DNA from: Streptomyces aureocirculatus
GTDB taxonomy: Bacteria; Actinomycetota; Actinomycetes; Streptomycetales; Streptomycetaceae
Direction: 5' to 3'
Assembly (NCBI RefSeq): GCF_000720475.1
Contig: NZ_JOAP01000020.1
Location: forward strand, 124,001-188,000
Length of the DNA: 64,000 nt
Part shown: positions 54,001 to 62,571 of the stretch, piece after piece
Layout: the number at the start of each line of letters is the position of its first letter
How positions within the stretch are numbered: the stretch's first letter is position 1
Notes under the pieces: model-generated
Told to the model about the DNA's origin: nothing
The model's database searches: none
What the model saw: only the letters and a program-made list of their open reading frames with translations
Program-made: the position numbers and the translations under genes

Positions 54001-54843
54001 ACCCGGCTCAGCTCCCGCATCCGCGGGGAGTTCGACGTCGATGTGCCCATCAGGACGATCATCCGCCACCCGACGGCCGGTGAGCTGGCGGCGCTGCTGC
54101 TCAGCAACAGCGTCCCGGACGATTTCGCCGACCCGTTCGCGGGGGTGCTCTCGCTGAACGGCGGCACGGACAAACAACCGCTGTGGTTCGTCCACCCGGG
54201 CAGCGGTGTGAGCTGGCCCTACTTCAGCTTCGTGCCGTATCTGAAGGACCGGCCGGTGTACGCGCTGCAGTCCCGGGGCTACGGCGAGGACGGTTCGCTG
54301 CCCGAGACCGTGGAGGAGATGGTCGAGGACTACGTCACACAGATCCTGGAGGTCCAGCGGGAAGGGCCGTTCCACATACTCGGCTGGTCCTACGGCGGCA
54401 CGGTCGCCCACGCCGTGGCCGACGCGCTGGACCGGCGCGGCCATCAGGTGCCACTGCTCGTGATGCTGGACTGCGTCCCGGCGAGCTTCTTCGCGGAGAT
54501 GGAGGAGCACGACCAGTCGTCCGTACGGGCCGTGGTCGAAGGGTTCCTCGGACGGTTCTTCCGGATCGGCGCGGACGACCGCTTCGTGGACACCATGGCG
54601 AAGGTGGTCGCCCACCACACGACGATCATGCGGAAGTACGTGTCCCCGGAGTTCCGCGGCGACGCCGTCTTCTTCGACTCGGCGCTGCGGGAGGAGGAAG
54701 AGGGGTCCTGGGCGCCCCTGTGGGAGCCGCACGTGCGCGGTGTCGTCGAGGAGCACAGCGTGCAGGCCACCCACCACGACATGCACATGCCCGCGCCCGC
54801 GGCACACATCTGTGGAGTGATCAGGGACAAGCTCGACGCGTGA
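51046..54843 (+). CDS. NRPS3: C-A-PCP-TE termination module
   Basis: The 1,265-residue protein has an L-L type C domain (HHITADG 131-137), an A domain (A3 near 593, YGPTECT), a PCP (Ser982 in IGGHS) and a type I thioesterase ([18 protein letters not shown], nucleophile Ser1115 in GWSYGG, His in [14 protein letters not shown]). The pocket reads D-M-P-N-E-A-L-V-E-K; two glutamates (positions 299 and 331) suggest a cationic side chain such as an Arg, Orn or Lys-like residue, but no known code matches. The TE releases the octapeptide, by hydrolysis or macrocyclisation. The ATG at 51046 lies two bases after the NRPS2 stop, with GAGGAG five bases upstream inside the NRPS2 stop region. Confidence 0.93.
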   Translation: MMIPLSFAQRRLWFLQQMEGPSDTYNLVLSYRLTGVLDTAALGDAVRDVVARHESLRTLFAEDDEGEPYQRILRDAEVSLEVPVVEVDPDAADTAFEETISYRFDLATELPVRVSVFRRAPQEHVLVIVLHHITADGGSLGPLMRDLAGAYAARREGRAPAWEPLPVQYKDYTLWQREVLGDVGDPDSLAATQVGYWRDELADVPQPLRLPVDRPRSTETDHRGDMVEFSVEPEVVRGLDELAAERGSTASMVVQSALAVLLHKLGGGDDLTIGSPVAGRTDDSMTDMVGCFVNTWVLRADLSGNPSFSELLAQVRNKALAAYENQDVPFELLVESINPDRSAGYQPLFQVMCEWMNYEKPDFVFPGLEATLVQLTPAAAKFDLHFSITKDAEQRIRGALQYPTRLFDRTTVEDITARFARVLEQVVADPTAPLATVDVLLPGERERVLRTVNDTAREIGVHTMPEGFTAQAEREPGRTALVYDGRETTYGELNARANQLAHWLIEQGAAPDSLVAVRMRRSEELVVAFLGVLKAGAAFLPVETDLPEGRTAGMLDEARPRLTLTGELPDVSDRPTTDPGVRAAPDNAAYVIYTSGSTGGPKGVVVSHRSIMNRVLWGLAEYGTGTETRALWTSSVGFDMWLPELFGPLHAGGTVVIADAEGRKDPAYIARLIRDERVTDANFVPSMLEVFVTEPAAAECTGLRRMEVAGEAFSPTLADQVTALLPQCAMSNLYGPTECTVEVTAWPYRPGATSIPIGAPIWNTRAYVLDPDLRPVPAGVTGELYLAGTGVSRGYLGRPALTAERFVACPFGAAGERMYRTGDIVRWNRDDQLEFVGRADFQIKIRGFRIEPGDIEQVLLSHPDVAVAAVVVREDQRNDKRLVGYVVPGDGEVDVTALTEYAKERLPEYMVPTAVVVLPELPTMPSGKLDRRALPEPGQEHAGGGRAPRHSYERKMCALFEEVLGLAYVSIDDNFFDIGGHSLLATRLSSRIRGEFDVDVPIRTIIRHPTAGELAALLLSNSVPDDFADPFAGVLSLNGGTDKQPLWFVHPGSGVSWPYFSFVPYLKDRPVYALQSRGYGEDGSLPETVEEMVEDYVTQILEVQREGPFHILGWSYGGTVAHAVADALDRRGHQVPLLVMLDCVPASFFAEMEEHDQSSVRAVVEGFLGRFFRIGADDRFVDTMAKVVAHHTTIMRKYVSPEFRGDAVFFDSALREEEEGSWAPLWEPHVRGVVEEHSVQATHHDMHMPAPAAHICGVIRDKLDA

Positions 54844-54911
54844 CCGCGGACTTCAGAAACCCCGGGAAATCCGGGAACTCCGGCACTTTCGCAGGAAAGG
54901 GAACAGAGACG

Positions 54912-55136
54912 ATGAGTACGAATCCGTTCGACGACGAGACGGGCCGGTTCCACGTCCTGGTGAACGACGAGGAGCAGTTCTCGCTCTGGCCCGCGTTCGC
55001 CGAGGTCCCGGCCGGGTGGCGGGTCGCACTCGGCGAGGCGACCCGGCAGCAGGCCCTCGCGTACGTGGAGGAGAACTGGACCGATCTGCGTCCGCGGAGC
55101 CTGCGCGTGACGTTGGCCGCGGACCTCGCCTCGTAG
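54912..55136 (+). CDS. MbtH-like protein
   Basis: This 74-residue NRPS accessory protein has the family signature [19 protein letters not shown], then [13 protein letters not shown] with the conserved Trp residues. MbtH proteins bind A domains and keep them soluble and active; Piz- and Tyr-type A domains in particular often need one. It lies 68 bases after NRPS3 with a purine-rich GGAAAGGGAACAGAG leader. The N-terminus [13 protein letters not shown] is typical. Confidence 0.97.
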   Translation: MSTNPFDDETGRFHVLVNDEEQFSLWPAFAEVPAGWRVALGEATRQQALAYVEENWTDLRPRSLRVTLAADLAS

Positions 55137-55155
55137 CGACGGCGGAAGGACCGAC

Positions 55156-55872
55156 ATGTCTTCCGACAAGCAGCAGCGGACCACGCTGGTGTGCGTACCC
55201 TTCGCGGGCGCCGGCGCCTCGTTCTTCCACCCGTGGCGGGCCCTGGCCGGGGATCGGTTCCGCGTCGTAGCGGTCGAACTCCCGGGCAGGGAGCGGCGCC
55301 TCCTCGAGACTCCCTACCGGAACGTCTGTGAGGCGGCACGCGGGACGGTCGAGGACGTCGTGGCGGCCGTCGGCGACGGCGCGCGGGTGGTGTTCTTCGG
55401 GCACAGCCTCGGAGCAGTACTCGCGTACGAGCTGGCCCACCTGCTGAGCTCGCGCGACGAGGTGCACATCGAGCGGCTGTTCGTGAGCGGCTCGCCGGGC
55501 CCCTGGACCCAGCGGGCCCGGCGGGCGACGGGACTGCCCGACGAGGAGTTCCTCGCCCGCGTCGAAGTGTTCGCCGGATTCCGGCACGAGGCACTCGACC
55601 ACCCCGAGATGCGCGCACTGGTCCTGCCGACACTGCGAGCCGACTGCGAGATGCACGAGAACTACACACCCAGCACCGACGAGCCGCTGGCGGTACCGAT
55701 CTGCTCGATCCGGGGCACCACGGACGACCTGGTCGACGCCGAGCGCGCCCAGGAGTGGCGCAAGGCGACGGTGAGCGACTTCACCTTCACCGAGATGCCC
55801 GGCGGGCACATGTATCTCGCGGACCACGCCGAGGAGTTGGTGCGACTGATCGACGCCGGCTCCGACGGCTGA
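55156..55872 (+). CDS. Type II thioesterase (grsT family)
   Basis: The 238-residue alpha/beta hydrolase has LVCVPFAGAGASFFHPWRAL, nucleophile Ser84 in FFGHSLGAVLAYELA, VLPTLRADCEMHENY and the catalytic His in MPGGHMYLAD. Type II thioesterases clear misprimed phosphopantetheine arms and stalled intermediates. It follows the MbtH gene by 19 bases, with GGAAGGA before the ATG. Confidence 0.94.
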   Translation: MSSDKQQRTTLVCVPFAGAGASFFHPWRALAGDRFRVVAVELPGRERRLLETPYRNVCEAARGTVEDVVAAVGDGARVVFFGHSLGAVLAYELAHLLSSRDEVHIERLFVSGSPGPWTQRARRATGLPDEEFLARVEVFAGFRHEALDHPEMRALVLPTLRADCEMHENYTPSTDEPLAVPICSIRGTTDDLVDAERAQEWRKATVSDFTFTEMPGGHMYLADHAEELVRLIDAGSDG

Positions 55873-55998
55873 CGGAGCAGCCGCAGCACTCCCGGTGCGC
55901 GAAGTACCCAACCCCGCTCCGGCCCGGGGCCGGTGCGCGACCGGCGGTATGCCGCCGGCGGCGCACCGGCCCCGACCCGAACCGATCCGGAGGAACCC

Positions 55999-56715
55999 TT
56001 GAGCACGCGGATACGCCTGTACTGCCTTCCCTATGCCGGGGGCTCGGCGCAGCGCATCTATGACGGCTGGCAGCACCGGCTGCCCCGACACCTGGAGGTC
56101 GTCCCCCTCGAACTGCCCGCGCGCGGCGCAAGGACCGGGGAACGCCCCGTCACCAGGATGGGTGGTCTGGTGACCGACGTGCTGCGCCAGGTCCTCCCGG
56201 CGGCCGGCGAACCGTATGCCCTCTTCGGACACAGCCTCGGCGGCACGCTCGCCTTCGAGGTGGCCCGTGAGCTGGAACAGGAGCACGGCCGGGCACCGGT
56301 CAAACTGCTGGTGTCCGGCACCCGGGCGGCCGACGCGGACGGCGAGCCGGACGTGGACTTCCTGCTCCCCGACGACGCGTTCCTCGAACGCATCCGGCAG
56401 TTCGGCGGTACGCCGCCCGAGGTCCTCGCCGACGACGGTCTGATGGAGCTGCTGCTGCCGGTCATCCGCGCCGATTTCGCCGCGGCCGCGCAGTGGCGCT
56501 ACCGGCCAGGACCACCGCTGTCCTGCCCGATCACGGTCTTCGGCGGTACCCGGGACGAGCAGGTGGCCGCGGACGGTCTGGCCGGCTGGGGGAAGCACAC
56601 CGTGGCGAACTGCCGGGTGCATCTGCTGCCGGGCGGCCACTTCTACGTCGACGAGATGAGCGAGCGGCTCGTCGCGCTCGTCGCGGAGGAGCTGCCGTCC
56701 GGCCTCGGCGGGTGA
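55999..56715 (+). CDS. Second type II thioesterase of the main operon
   Basis: The 238-residue protein has LYCLPYAGGSAQRIYDGWQH, Ser79 in LFGHSLGGTLAFEVA, VIRADFAAAAQWRY and LPGGHFYVDE. I chose the TTG at 55999 (LSTRIRLYC) because GGAGGA sits five bases before it and the family N-terminus starts there. The in-frame ATG at 55933 would add 22 residues of Pro/Arg-rich non-family sequence. Having two near-adjacent Ser-type type II thioesterases in addition to the TE-PCP and the Cys-type enzyme is unusual. Confidence 0.9.
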   Translation: MSTRIRLYCLPYAGGSAQRIYDGWQHRLPRHLEVVPLELPARGARTGERPVTRMGGLVTDVLRQVLPAAGEPYALFGHSLGGTLAFEVARELEQEHGRAPVKLLVSGTRAADADGEPDVDFLLPDDAFLERIRQFGGTPPEVLADDGLMELLLPVIRADFAAAAQWRYRPGPPLSCPITVFGGTRDEQVAADGLAGWGKHTVANCRVHLLPGGHFYVDEMSERLVALVAEELPSGLGG

Positions 56716-56788
56716 GGGCGGGCCGGACGGAATTCCCGCCGGCCTCGGCGGTGCGTGCGCGATCCCGAGCCCGGACCCGTACGGCAGG

Positions 56789-59700
56789 ATGGGCGACGTG
56801 CGATTCATGTTGCTCGGGCCGCTCGAGGTCCGTACCGGCGATGGGGCGGTGCTGGAGGTGCCGGGCGCCCGGCTGCGTGCGCTGCTGTGCGCGCTCGCTC
56901 TCGAACCGGGACGGATCGTCACCCGGCCGCGGCTCGTGGAGTTCATCTGGGGGGACCAGCCGCCCACGGACGAGGTGAACGCCGTGCAGGCGCTGGTGTC
57001 CAGGCTGCGCAGGGTGTTGCCGGACGGGTCGGTGGAGGCGGAGTCCGGGGGGTATCGGCTCGCCGTGGCGCCCGACGCCGTCGACGTGAGCCGGTTCGAG
57101 GAACTGGTCGTCCGGGCCCGTGCCGCCGACGACGAGACGCACAAGGCGGAGCTGCTGCGCTCCGCCCTGGAACTGTGGCGCGGCAAGGCGCTGGAGGATG
57201 TGGCGTTGTACGGCAGCGCGACGTTCGACGCCGCGGTCGCCCGCCTCGACGAGCTGTACCTCGCCGCCCTCGGCGACCGCGTGGACGCGGAGGTCCGCCT
57301 CGGCAAAGGCCCGGAGCTGATCTCCGAGTTGACCGGGCTCGTGGCCGCGTACCCGCTGCGGGAAGGGCTCGTCGCCGCGTTGATGCGCGCGCTCGCCGGT
57401 TCGGGGCGCGGCACCGAGGCGCTGATCGTGTACCAGCAGTTGCGCGAGCGGCTGGCCGAGGCCGTGGGCGTCGAACCCTCGGCGGAGCTCTCCGCGCTGC
57501 ACATCGCGCTGCTGCGCGGGGACCTCGGTGGCCGTACGGAGAACCACCGGACCAACCTGCGCGCCGGACTGACCAGCTTCGTCGGCAAGGACGACGACAT
57601 CGCCGCGGTCTGTGGCCTGGTCGCCGAGCATCGCCTCGTCACCCTGACGGGACCCGGCGGCTCGGGCAAGACCCGCCTCGCCACGGAGACCGCGCGGCGG
57701 CTGCTCGGCGACCTTCCCGATGGCGCCTGGCTGGTCGAGCTGGCCTCGGTGCGGGCGGGCGGGGAGCTGGCGCAGGTCGTGCTCACCGCGATCGGCCTGC
57801 GCGACCAGGCGCTGCTCGGCGGCGCCACCGCCGGGGACCCCGTCGACCGGCTGATCGCCGCCGTCCGCGACCGCGCCCAGCTCCTCGTGCTCGACAACTG
57901 CGAGCACATGATCGACGCCGCGGCGGAGTTCGCGGACCGGCTGCTCGGTGAGTGCCACCGGCTGCGGATCCTGGCCACGAGCCGGGAGCCGCTCGGCATC
58001 ACCGGCGAGGCGCTGTGGCAGGTGGAGCCGCTCGCGCTGCCCGCCGAGAGGGCGGTCGCCGCCGAGGCCGCGGCCTCGCCCGCGGTGCGGTTGCTGCGGG
58101 ACCGGGCGGGCGCGGTGCGCAAGGACTTCGCCGCCGACGAGCAGACCGTGGCGGCCATGGCGCGGATCTGCCGCGCGCTCGACGGGATACCCCTGGCCAT
58201 CGAACTCGCGGCGGCGCGCCTGCGCACCATGTCCGTGGAGCAGTTGGCCCACCGGCTCGACGACCGCTTCCGCCTGCTGAGCAGCGGCAGCCGCACGGCG
58301 CTTCCCCGGCACCGGACGCTGCGCGCGGTCGTGGACTGGAGCTGGGACCTGCTCACCGAGGCCGAGCGCGGTGTGCTGCGGCGGCTCTCGGTGTTCTCCG
58401 GCGGGGCGACCCTGGAAGCGGCCGAACGGGTGTGCGCCGACGGGCTGCGGGACGGAGAGCACGTCCTCGACGTGCTGACCGCGCTGATCGAGAAGTCCCT
58501 GCTGTTCGCCGACGACTCGGTCGTACCGCGCTACCGGATGCTGGACACCATCAGGGAGTACGCGGCGCAGCGGCTCGCCGAGGCCGGTGAGGTCGAGAGC
58601 GCCCACCGCGCGCACGTCGCCCACTTCACCGAACTCGGCGAGAGTGCCGAGCCCCATCTGCGCCGGGCCGAGCAACTGGAGTGGCTCGCCACGCTCCAAA
58701 CCGAGCACGACAACATCAACGCCGCCCTGCGCGGCGCCATCGCCGAGGGCCGGGCCCACGAGGCGATGCGGCTCGTCGTGGTCTTCGGCTGGTACTGGAT
58801 GCTGAGCGGGCGCAAGGCCGAAGGCACCGAACTGAGCGTCCAGGCCGCCTCCCTGGACGGTGAGGTGCCCGACGACGTGCGGGCCATGGCGTACGCCGTG
58901 GTGACGACGTTCCTGACCTCCGGGGTGCAGGGCGACCAGTACCAGGCACAGGAGTGGATCCACGAGGCGTACCGGTACGCCAAGGGCAGCACCCACCGCC
59001 ACCCGCTGCTCCGCTTCGTCGTACCGCTGGAGCGCATGGTGCGGGAGCCCACCGAGTTCCTGCCCGCGTTCGAGCCGCTGCTCACCGAGGACGACGCGTG
59101 GGTGCGCGCGCTGGCCCGGCTCACCCGCGGGCGCCTCGGGCTCACCCTCGGCCGCGGCGAGCCGGAGTCGGTCGCGGACATCGAGGTGGGCCTGACCGAG
59201 TTCCGCGCGCTCGGCGACCGGTGGGGGATGTCCCTCGCGCTGCAGTCCCTCGCCGACCGTCTCGCCCTGCGCGGCGAGCTCGCCCGCGCGTGCGCACTCT
59301 ACGACCAGGCGATCACGGCGCTGACCGAGCTGGGCGCGATCGAGGACGTGGTCGGGCTCCGGGCGCGGCAGGCCCAGTTGTACTGGCTGCTCGGGGACGC
59401 GGAGAGCAGCGGCGGCGCCCTGGCCGACGCGCAGCGCTGCGCGGACCGCGTCGCCTGGCCGGACGCGCTCGCCGAGCTGCACATCTCGAAGGCGCAGTTG
59501 GCCCGCTGGCGCGGCGAGCGGGACGCGGCGCACGCGGAGCTGACCGCGGTGCGGGCCCTGCGCCGGGACACCGGGACGAGCGGCTATCTCCACATCACCG
59601 TCCAGGATCTGTACGGCTATCTCGCGAAGGACGTCGAGGAGTCCCGTGCGCACCGGGCCGAGGCGTTCCGCGCGGCCGTGGCGGCGGGGCACCTGCCGGT

Positions 59701-59944
59701 GATCGCGCACATGCTGATCGGGCTCGCCGACCTCGCCCAGCGCCAGGGGCAGGACGAGCAGGCCGTGCGGCTGCTCGCGGCCGGCGAGAGCGTGCGCGGC
59801 GTGCCCGACCGCTCGCAGCCGGACGCCGCCCGGATCACGGAGGAAGCGCGCGGGCGCCTCGGCGAAGAAGTCTTCGCCGAGGCGGTGCGCGCCGGCCGCG
59901 AGGGCGACTGGCGCGAGCTCGCCGAGGCCACGCTCGCTCCGTGA
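56789..59944 (+). CDS. Large AfsR/SARP-type regulator (BTAD, NB-ARC, TPR)
   Basis: The 1,051-residue regulator has an N-terminal winged helix plus activation domain (VRFMLLGPLEVRTGDGAVLE, IWGDQPPTDEVNAVQALVSR, AAYPLREGLVAALMRALAGS), then an ATPase (Walker A GPGGSGKTRLA, LLVLDNCEHMIDAA, LPRHRTLRAVVDWSWDLL, a form common in LuxR/LAL-like STAND proteins). A C-terminal region of about 400 residues follows with degenerate TPR-like helices. It probably co-activates the cluster or integrates a nutritional signal. It begins 73 bp after the last thioesterase on the same strand, so it could be read through from the main operon. An in-frame GTG nine bases later is an alternative start. Confidence 0.9.
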   Translation: MGDVRFMLLGPLEVRTGDGAVLEVPGARLRALLCALALEPGRIVTRPRLVEFIWGDQPPTDEVNAVQALVSRLRRVLPDGSVEAESGGYRLAVAPDAVDVSRFEELVVRARAADDETHKAELLRSALELWRGKALEDVALYGSATFDAAVARLDELYLAALGDRVDAEVRLGKGPELISELTGLVAAYPLREGLVAALMRALAGSGRGTEALIVYQQLRERLAEAVGVEPSAELSALHIALLRGDLGGRTENHRTNLRAGLTSFVGKDDDIAAVCGLVAEHRLVTLTGPGGSGKTRLATETARRLLGDLPDGAWLVELASVRAGGELAQVVLTAIGLRDQALLGGATAGDPVDRLIAAVRDRAQLLVLDNCEHMIDAAAEFADRLLGECHRLRILATSREPLGITGEALWQVEPLALPAERAVAAEAAASPAVRLLRDRAGAVRKDFAADEQTVAAMARICRALDGIPLAIELAAARLRTMSVEQLAHRLDDRFRLLSSGSRTALPRHRTLRAVVDWSWDLLTEAERGVLRRLSVFSGGATLEAAERVCADGLRDGEHVLDVLTALIEKSLLFADDSVVPRYRMLDTIREYAAQRLAEAGEVESAHRAHVAHFTELGESAEPHLRRAEQLEWLATLQTEHDNINAALRGAIAEGRAHEAMRLVVVFGWYWMLSGRKAEGTELSVQAASLDGEVPDDVRAMAYAVVTTFLTSGVQGDQYQAQEWIHEAYRYAKGSTHRHPLLRFVVPLERMVREPTEFLPAFEPLLTEDDAWVRALARLTRGRLGLTLGRGEPESVADIEVGLTEFRALGDRWGMSLALQSLADRLALRGELARACALYDQAITALTELGAIEDVVGLRARQAQLYWLLGDAESSGGALADAQRCADRVAWPDALAELHISKAQLARWRGERDAAHAELTAVRALRRDTGTSGYLHITVQDLYGYLAKDVEESRAHRAEAFRAAVAAGHLPVIAHMLIGLADLAQRQGQDEQAVRLLAAGESVRGVPDRSQPDAARITEEARGRLGEEVFAEAVRAGREGDWRELAEATLAP

Positions 59945-59955
59945 GCCGCGCGCGC

Positions 59956-60064
59956 CCTCACGCCCGCTTCCGGAGGCCACGGTCGTCCTCACGCCCGCTT
60001 CCGGAGGCCACGGCCGTCCTCAGGCCCGCTTTCGGAGGCCACGCACGCCCTCACGCCCGATTCG
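59956..60064. repeat. 31-bp tandem repeat, three and a half copies
   Basis: Units starting CCTCACGCCCGCTTCCGGAG begin at 59956, 59987 and 60018, with a partial unit at 60049: an exact 31-bp period with a few substitutions. The array lies between two convergent genes and runs into the stop codon of the ABC permease. Each unit contains CCGGAGGCCACGG, a short GC dyad that could assist termination. The period is not a multiple of three. Confidence 0.8.
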
Positions 60065-60818
60065 TGAACTTCGCCCGCGCCCGCAGGTACCCGAACAGGG
60101 CGAGACCGACGCACCAGCCGACCGCCTGCATCGCCGGGCTCGCCGACGGATCGCCCGCGAGGAGCCCGCGCAGGGTCTCGGTGATCGGGGAGAACGGCTG
60201 GTACTCCGCGAACTGACGCGCCCCCGCACCCATGTTGTCGGTCTGCACGAACGCGTTGCTCAGGAAGGGGAGCATCATCAGCGGGACGACGGCGAAGCCC
60301 GCGTTCTCCGGTGTCTTCGCGGCGAGCCCGAGCGCGACGGTCAGCCAGCCGATCGCGAACAGCGCGAGGAGGATCATCCCGAGCACCCCGAGCCACTGGA
60401 GCGGGTTCGCGTCGGGCCTGAAGCCCATCGCCAGGGCGATGAGGACGACGAGGACGATCGCCGCCAGGCTGCGCAGCACGCTCGCGATCACATGCGCGAT
60501 CAGCACCGAGCTGGGGGAGACGTCCATGACGCGGAACCGGTTGATGATGCCGGTCGCCATGTCGGACTGCACGGCGACCGCGGTGGCGCTCACGCCGTAG
60601 CCGATCGTCATCATGATCACGCCGGGTGTGGCGTAGTCGATGTAGTCGACGCCGCCGACATCGAAGGAGCCGCCGAAGACGTGGACGAACATGAGCATCA
60701 TGACGATGGGGAAGAGGACGGCGTTGAACAGCGCCGTGGGATTGCGCAACGTGTGCCGGAAGTTGCGCTGCAGCATGGTCGAGAAGTCGGCCACCGAGGC
60801 CGCCATGGCGCTCATCAC
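60051..60818 (-). CDS. ABC-2 type transport permease (DrrB-like)
   Basis: The 255-residue membrane protein has the DrrB-type order: LQRNFRHTLRNPTALFNAVL, a first helix, FGGSFDVGGVDYIDYATPGV, MATGIINRFRVMDVSPSSVL, then four more hydrophobic helices and LPFLSNAFVQTDNM and YQPFSPITETLRGLL near the end. DrrAB systems export antibiotics and other hydrophobic compounds. Its start overlaps the upstream ATPase stop (ATGA), so the two are co-translated. It is the only exporter in the window and is well placed to secrete or confer immunity to the NRPS product. Confidence 0.92.
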   Translation of the reverse strand: MMSAMAASVADFSTMLQRNFRHTLRNPTALFNAVLFPIVMMLMFVHVFGGSFDVGGVDYIDYATPGVIMMTIGYGVSATAVAVQSDMATGIINRFRVMDVSPSSVLIAHVIASVLRSLAAIVLVVLIALAMGFRPDANPLQWLGVLGMILLALFAIGWLTVALGLAAKTPENAGFAVVPLMMLPFLSNAFVQTDNMGAGARQFAEYQPFSPITETLRGLLAGDPSASPAMQAVGWCVGLALFGYLRARAKFTNRA

Positions 60819-61837
60819 GCGTTCACCGCCGTGTTCGTGTCGTTCGTGTCAGGCGTCTTGCTCGTGCCGCTCGTGCCGCTCGTGCCGTTCGTGTCGGCTG
60901 GGTCGCTCGCGTTGCCGGTGAGGGCGAGGAAGACGTCGTCGAGGTCCGGTGTGTGCAGGGACATCTCCTCGACGTCGACCGCGTGCTCGTCGAGCCGGGC
61001 GAGCAGTGCCCGGTACGTCTTCATGCCGCCGTCACCGGGGACGTGCAGGCTCAGGGCGTCGTCGTCCCGGGTGGCGCCCGGCAGGACCGCCGCCCCCGCG
61101 TGCAGTTCCCGCTGATCGCGGAAGCGCAGCCGGATGTGGCTGCCCGGCACCTTTCGCTTGAGTTCCGCGGGGGTGCCCTCGGCGACGATCCTGCCGTGGT
61201 CGAGGACGGCGACGCGGTCGGCGAGCTTGTCGGCCTCCTCCAGGTACTGCGTCGTGAGGAAGATGGTCACGCCGTCGGCGACCAGTTCCCGGACGATGGC
61301 CCACAGGGTCAGGCGGCTGCGCGGGTCGAGCCCCGTGGTGGGCTCGTCGAGGAAGATGATCTGCGGCCTGCTGACCAGCGTCATGGCGAGGTCGAGCCTG
61401 CGGCGCATGCCGCCGGAGTAGGTCGCCACCGGCTTGCCCGCCGCGTCGGCGATGTCGAACCGGTCGAGCAGCCGCCCGGCCACCTGCTTGCCCTCCGCCT
61501 TCGGCAGGTGCAGCAGCTTCGCCATCATCAGGAGGTTCTCCTCACCCGTGAGGAGGTCGTCCACCGCGGCGAACTGCCCGGTGACCCCGATCGCCCTGCG
61601 CACCGCCCGGGTGTCGCTCGCCACGTCGTGCCCGGCGACGACGGCCTTGCCCGCGTCGGGCACGAGCAGCGTGGTCAACACGTTCACCGTCGTGGTCTTG
61701 CCGGCGCCGTTGGGCCCGAGCATCGAGAAGACCGTGCCCGCCGGGACGTCCAGGTCGATCCCGTCGAGAACGGTCTTGTCCTTGTAGGCCTTGCGCAGCC
61801 CGCTGGCTGCGATCGCTGTACCAAACATGACAGCCAT
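60815..61837 (-). CDS. ABC exporter ATP-binding protein (DrrA-like)
   Basis: The 340-residue ATPase has Walker A GPNGAGKTT, the DrrA-type VVAGHDVASDTRAVRRAIGV, signature YSGGMRRRLDLA, Walker B IIFLDEPT and TTQYLEEADKLADR, and a C-terminal DrrA extension (MKTYRALLARLDEHAVDVEE, LHTPDLDDVFLALTG). The tail adds a Gly/Thr/Ser/Asp low-complexity stretch (GTSGTSGTSK) encoded by short repeats at 60838-60905. The ATG at 61837 (MAVMFGT) is preferred; a GTG at 61858 would add seven residues. It forms the exporter with the overlapping permease gene. Confidence 0.92.
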   Translation of the reverse strand: MAVMFGTAIAASGLRKAYKDKTVLDGIDLDVPAGTVFSMLGPNGAGKTTTVNVLTTLLVPDAGKAVVAGHDVASDTRAVRRAIGVTGQFAAVDDLLTGEENLLMMAKLLHLPKAEGKQVAGRLLDRFDIADAAGKPVATYSGGMRRRLDLAMTLVSRPQIIFLDEPTTGLDPRSRLTLWAIVRELVADGVTIFLTTQYLEEADKLADRVAVLDHGRIVAEGTPAELKRKVPGSHIRLRFRDQRELHAGAAVLPGATRDDDALSLHVPGDGGMKTYRALLARLDEHAVDVEEMSLHTPDLDDVFLALTGNASDPADTNGTSGTSGTSKTPDTNDTNTAVNA

Positions 61838-62108
61838 GCTCGGCACCCGCCTTGACACCGGGCGGTCCCCGCCCTGACACGGCTCCTGACACGGCCTGGG
61901 AGCAGACGGGGCCTGAGGCTGATGAAGGGGCGGGAGTGGGGCGGCCCGCGCAGTCTGAACTCAAACCAGTGGTCGGCTCACTTGTGCGCCCTGATCAATC
62001 CTTGGGCGCCGCTGAGACATGGCAGGGAGTTCTTGACGGTTCTCCGGACATGTCCAGCGGCCACCCCTCGTTCACGCCTGCGGAATCAGCGGCGGCCGGA
62101 CGAGTGTG

Positions 62109-62408
62109 TCACTGACTCGTCTGGGCGTAATCGCACGCCGTGATCGCGTGGGAATGCCTCACACCAGTGCTCTCCAGCCCGATCCGGCATGACTGGTAGG
62201 CAATTCCCTTGTCCGCCGGTCCGTTGAAATGCCCGCCCGTGTAGCAGTGGTCGATCCGTGCGTTGGTGGGCGTATAGGACTTGCTTTGCAGGTACCTGAC
62301 ACAATCGGCTGTCACTGCCGAAGCCGGATTGGCTGTCACGACGGAGGCCGTGGCGGCCGCGACGAGAATGCCGGCGGACGCCATGGCGCTCGCTATTTTG
62401 CTGTTCAT
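62109..62408 (-). CDS. Small secreted protein with four cysteines
   Basis: The 99-residue protein starts MNSKIASAMASAGILVAAAT, a signal peptide with cleavage likely after NPASA. The mature part of about 65 residues has four Cys (ADCVRY, DHCYTG, QSCRIG, TACDYA), enough for two disulfides, plus several His and Tyr residues. I know no family for it. GAGAGGGAAG directly upstream of the ATG at 62408 supports this start. It is divergent from the LysR-type gene 163 bp away and could be its target. Confidence 0.75.
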   Translation of the reverse strand: MNSKIASAMASAGILVAAATASVVTANPASAVTADCVRYLQSKSYTPTNARIDHCYTGGHFNGPADKGIAYQSCRIGLESTGVRHSHAITACDYAQTSQ

Positions 62409-62571
62409 TCTTCCCTCTCGTTGATATCGGGCCGCGTCGTCGGAGTGGGGGCTCCGTGCCGCTTTTCGACCCGCCCCACTGTCCCACTCCTCCGAAGTCA
62501 AGATCAATCCAGACATCGTCTACGATCGGTGCGCCACGCTCACCGATCAACGAACGCGAGGAGGGCCAAGG

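Noticed and set aside
59956..60064. Possible CRISPR array at 31-bp period
   Set aside because: The whole 31-bp unit repeats, with no unique spacer between repeats.
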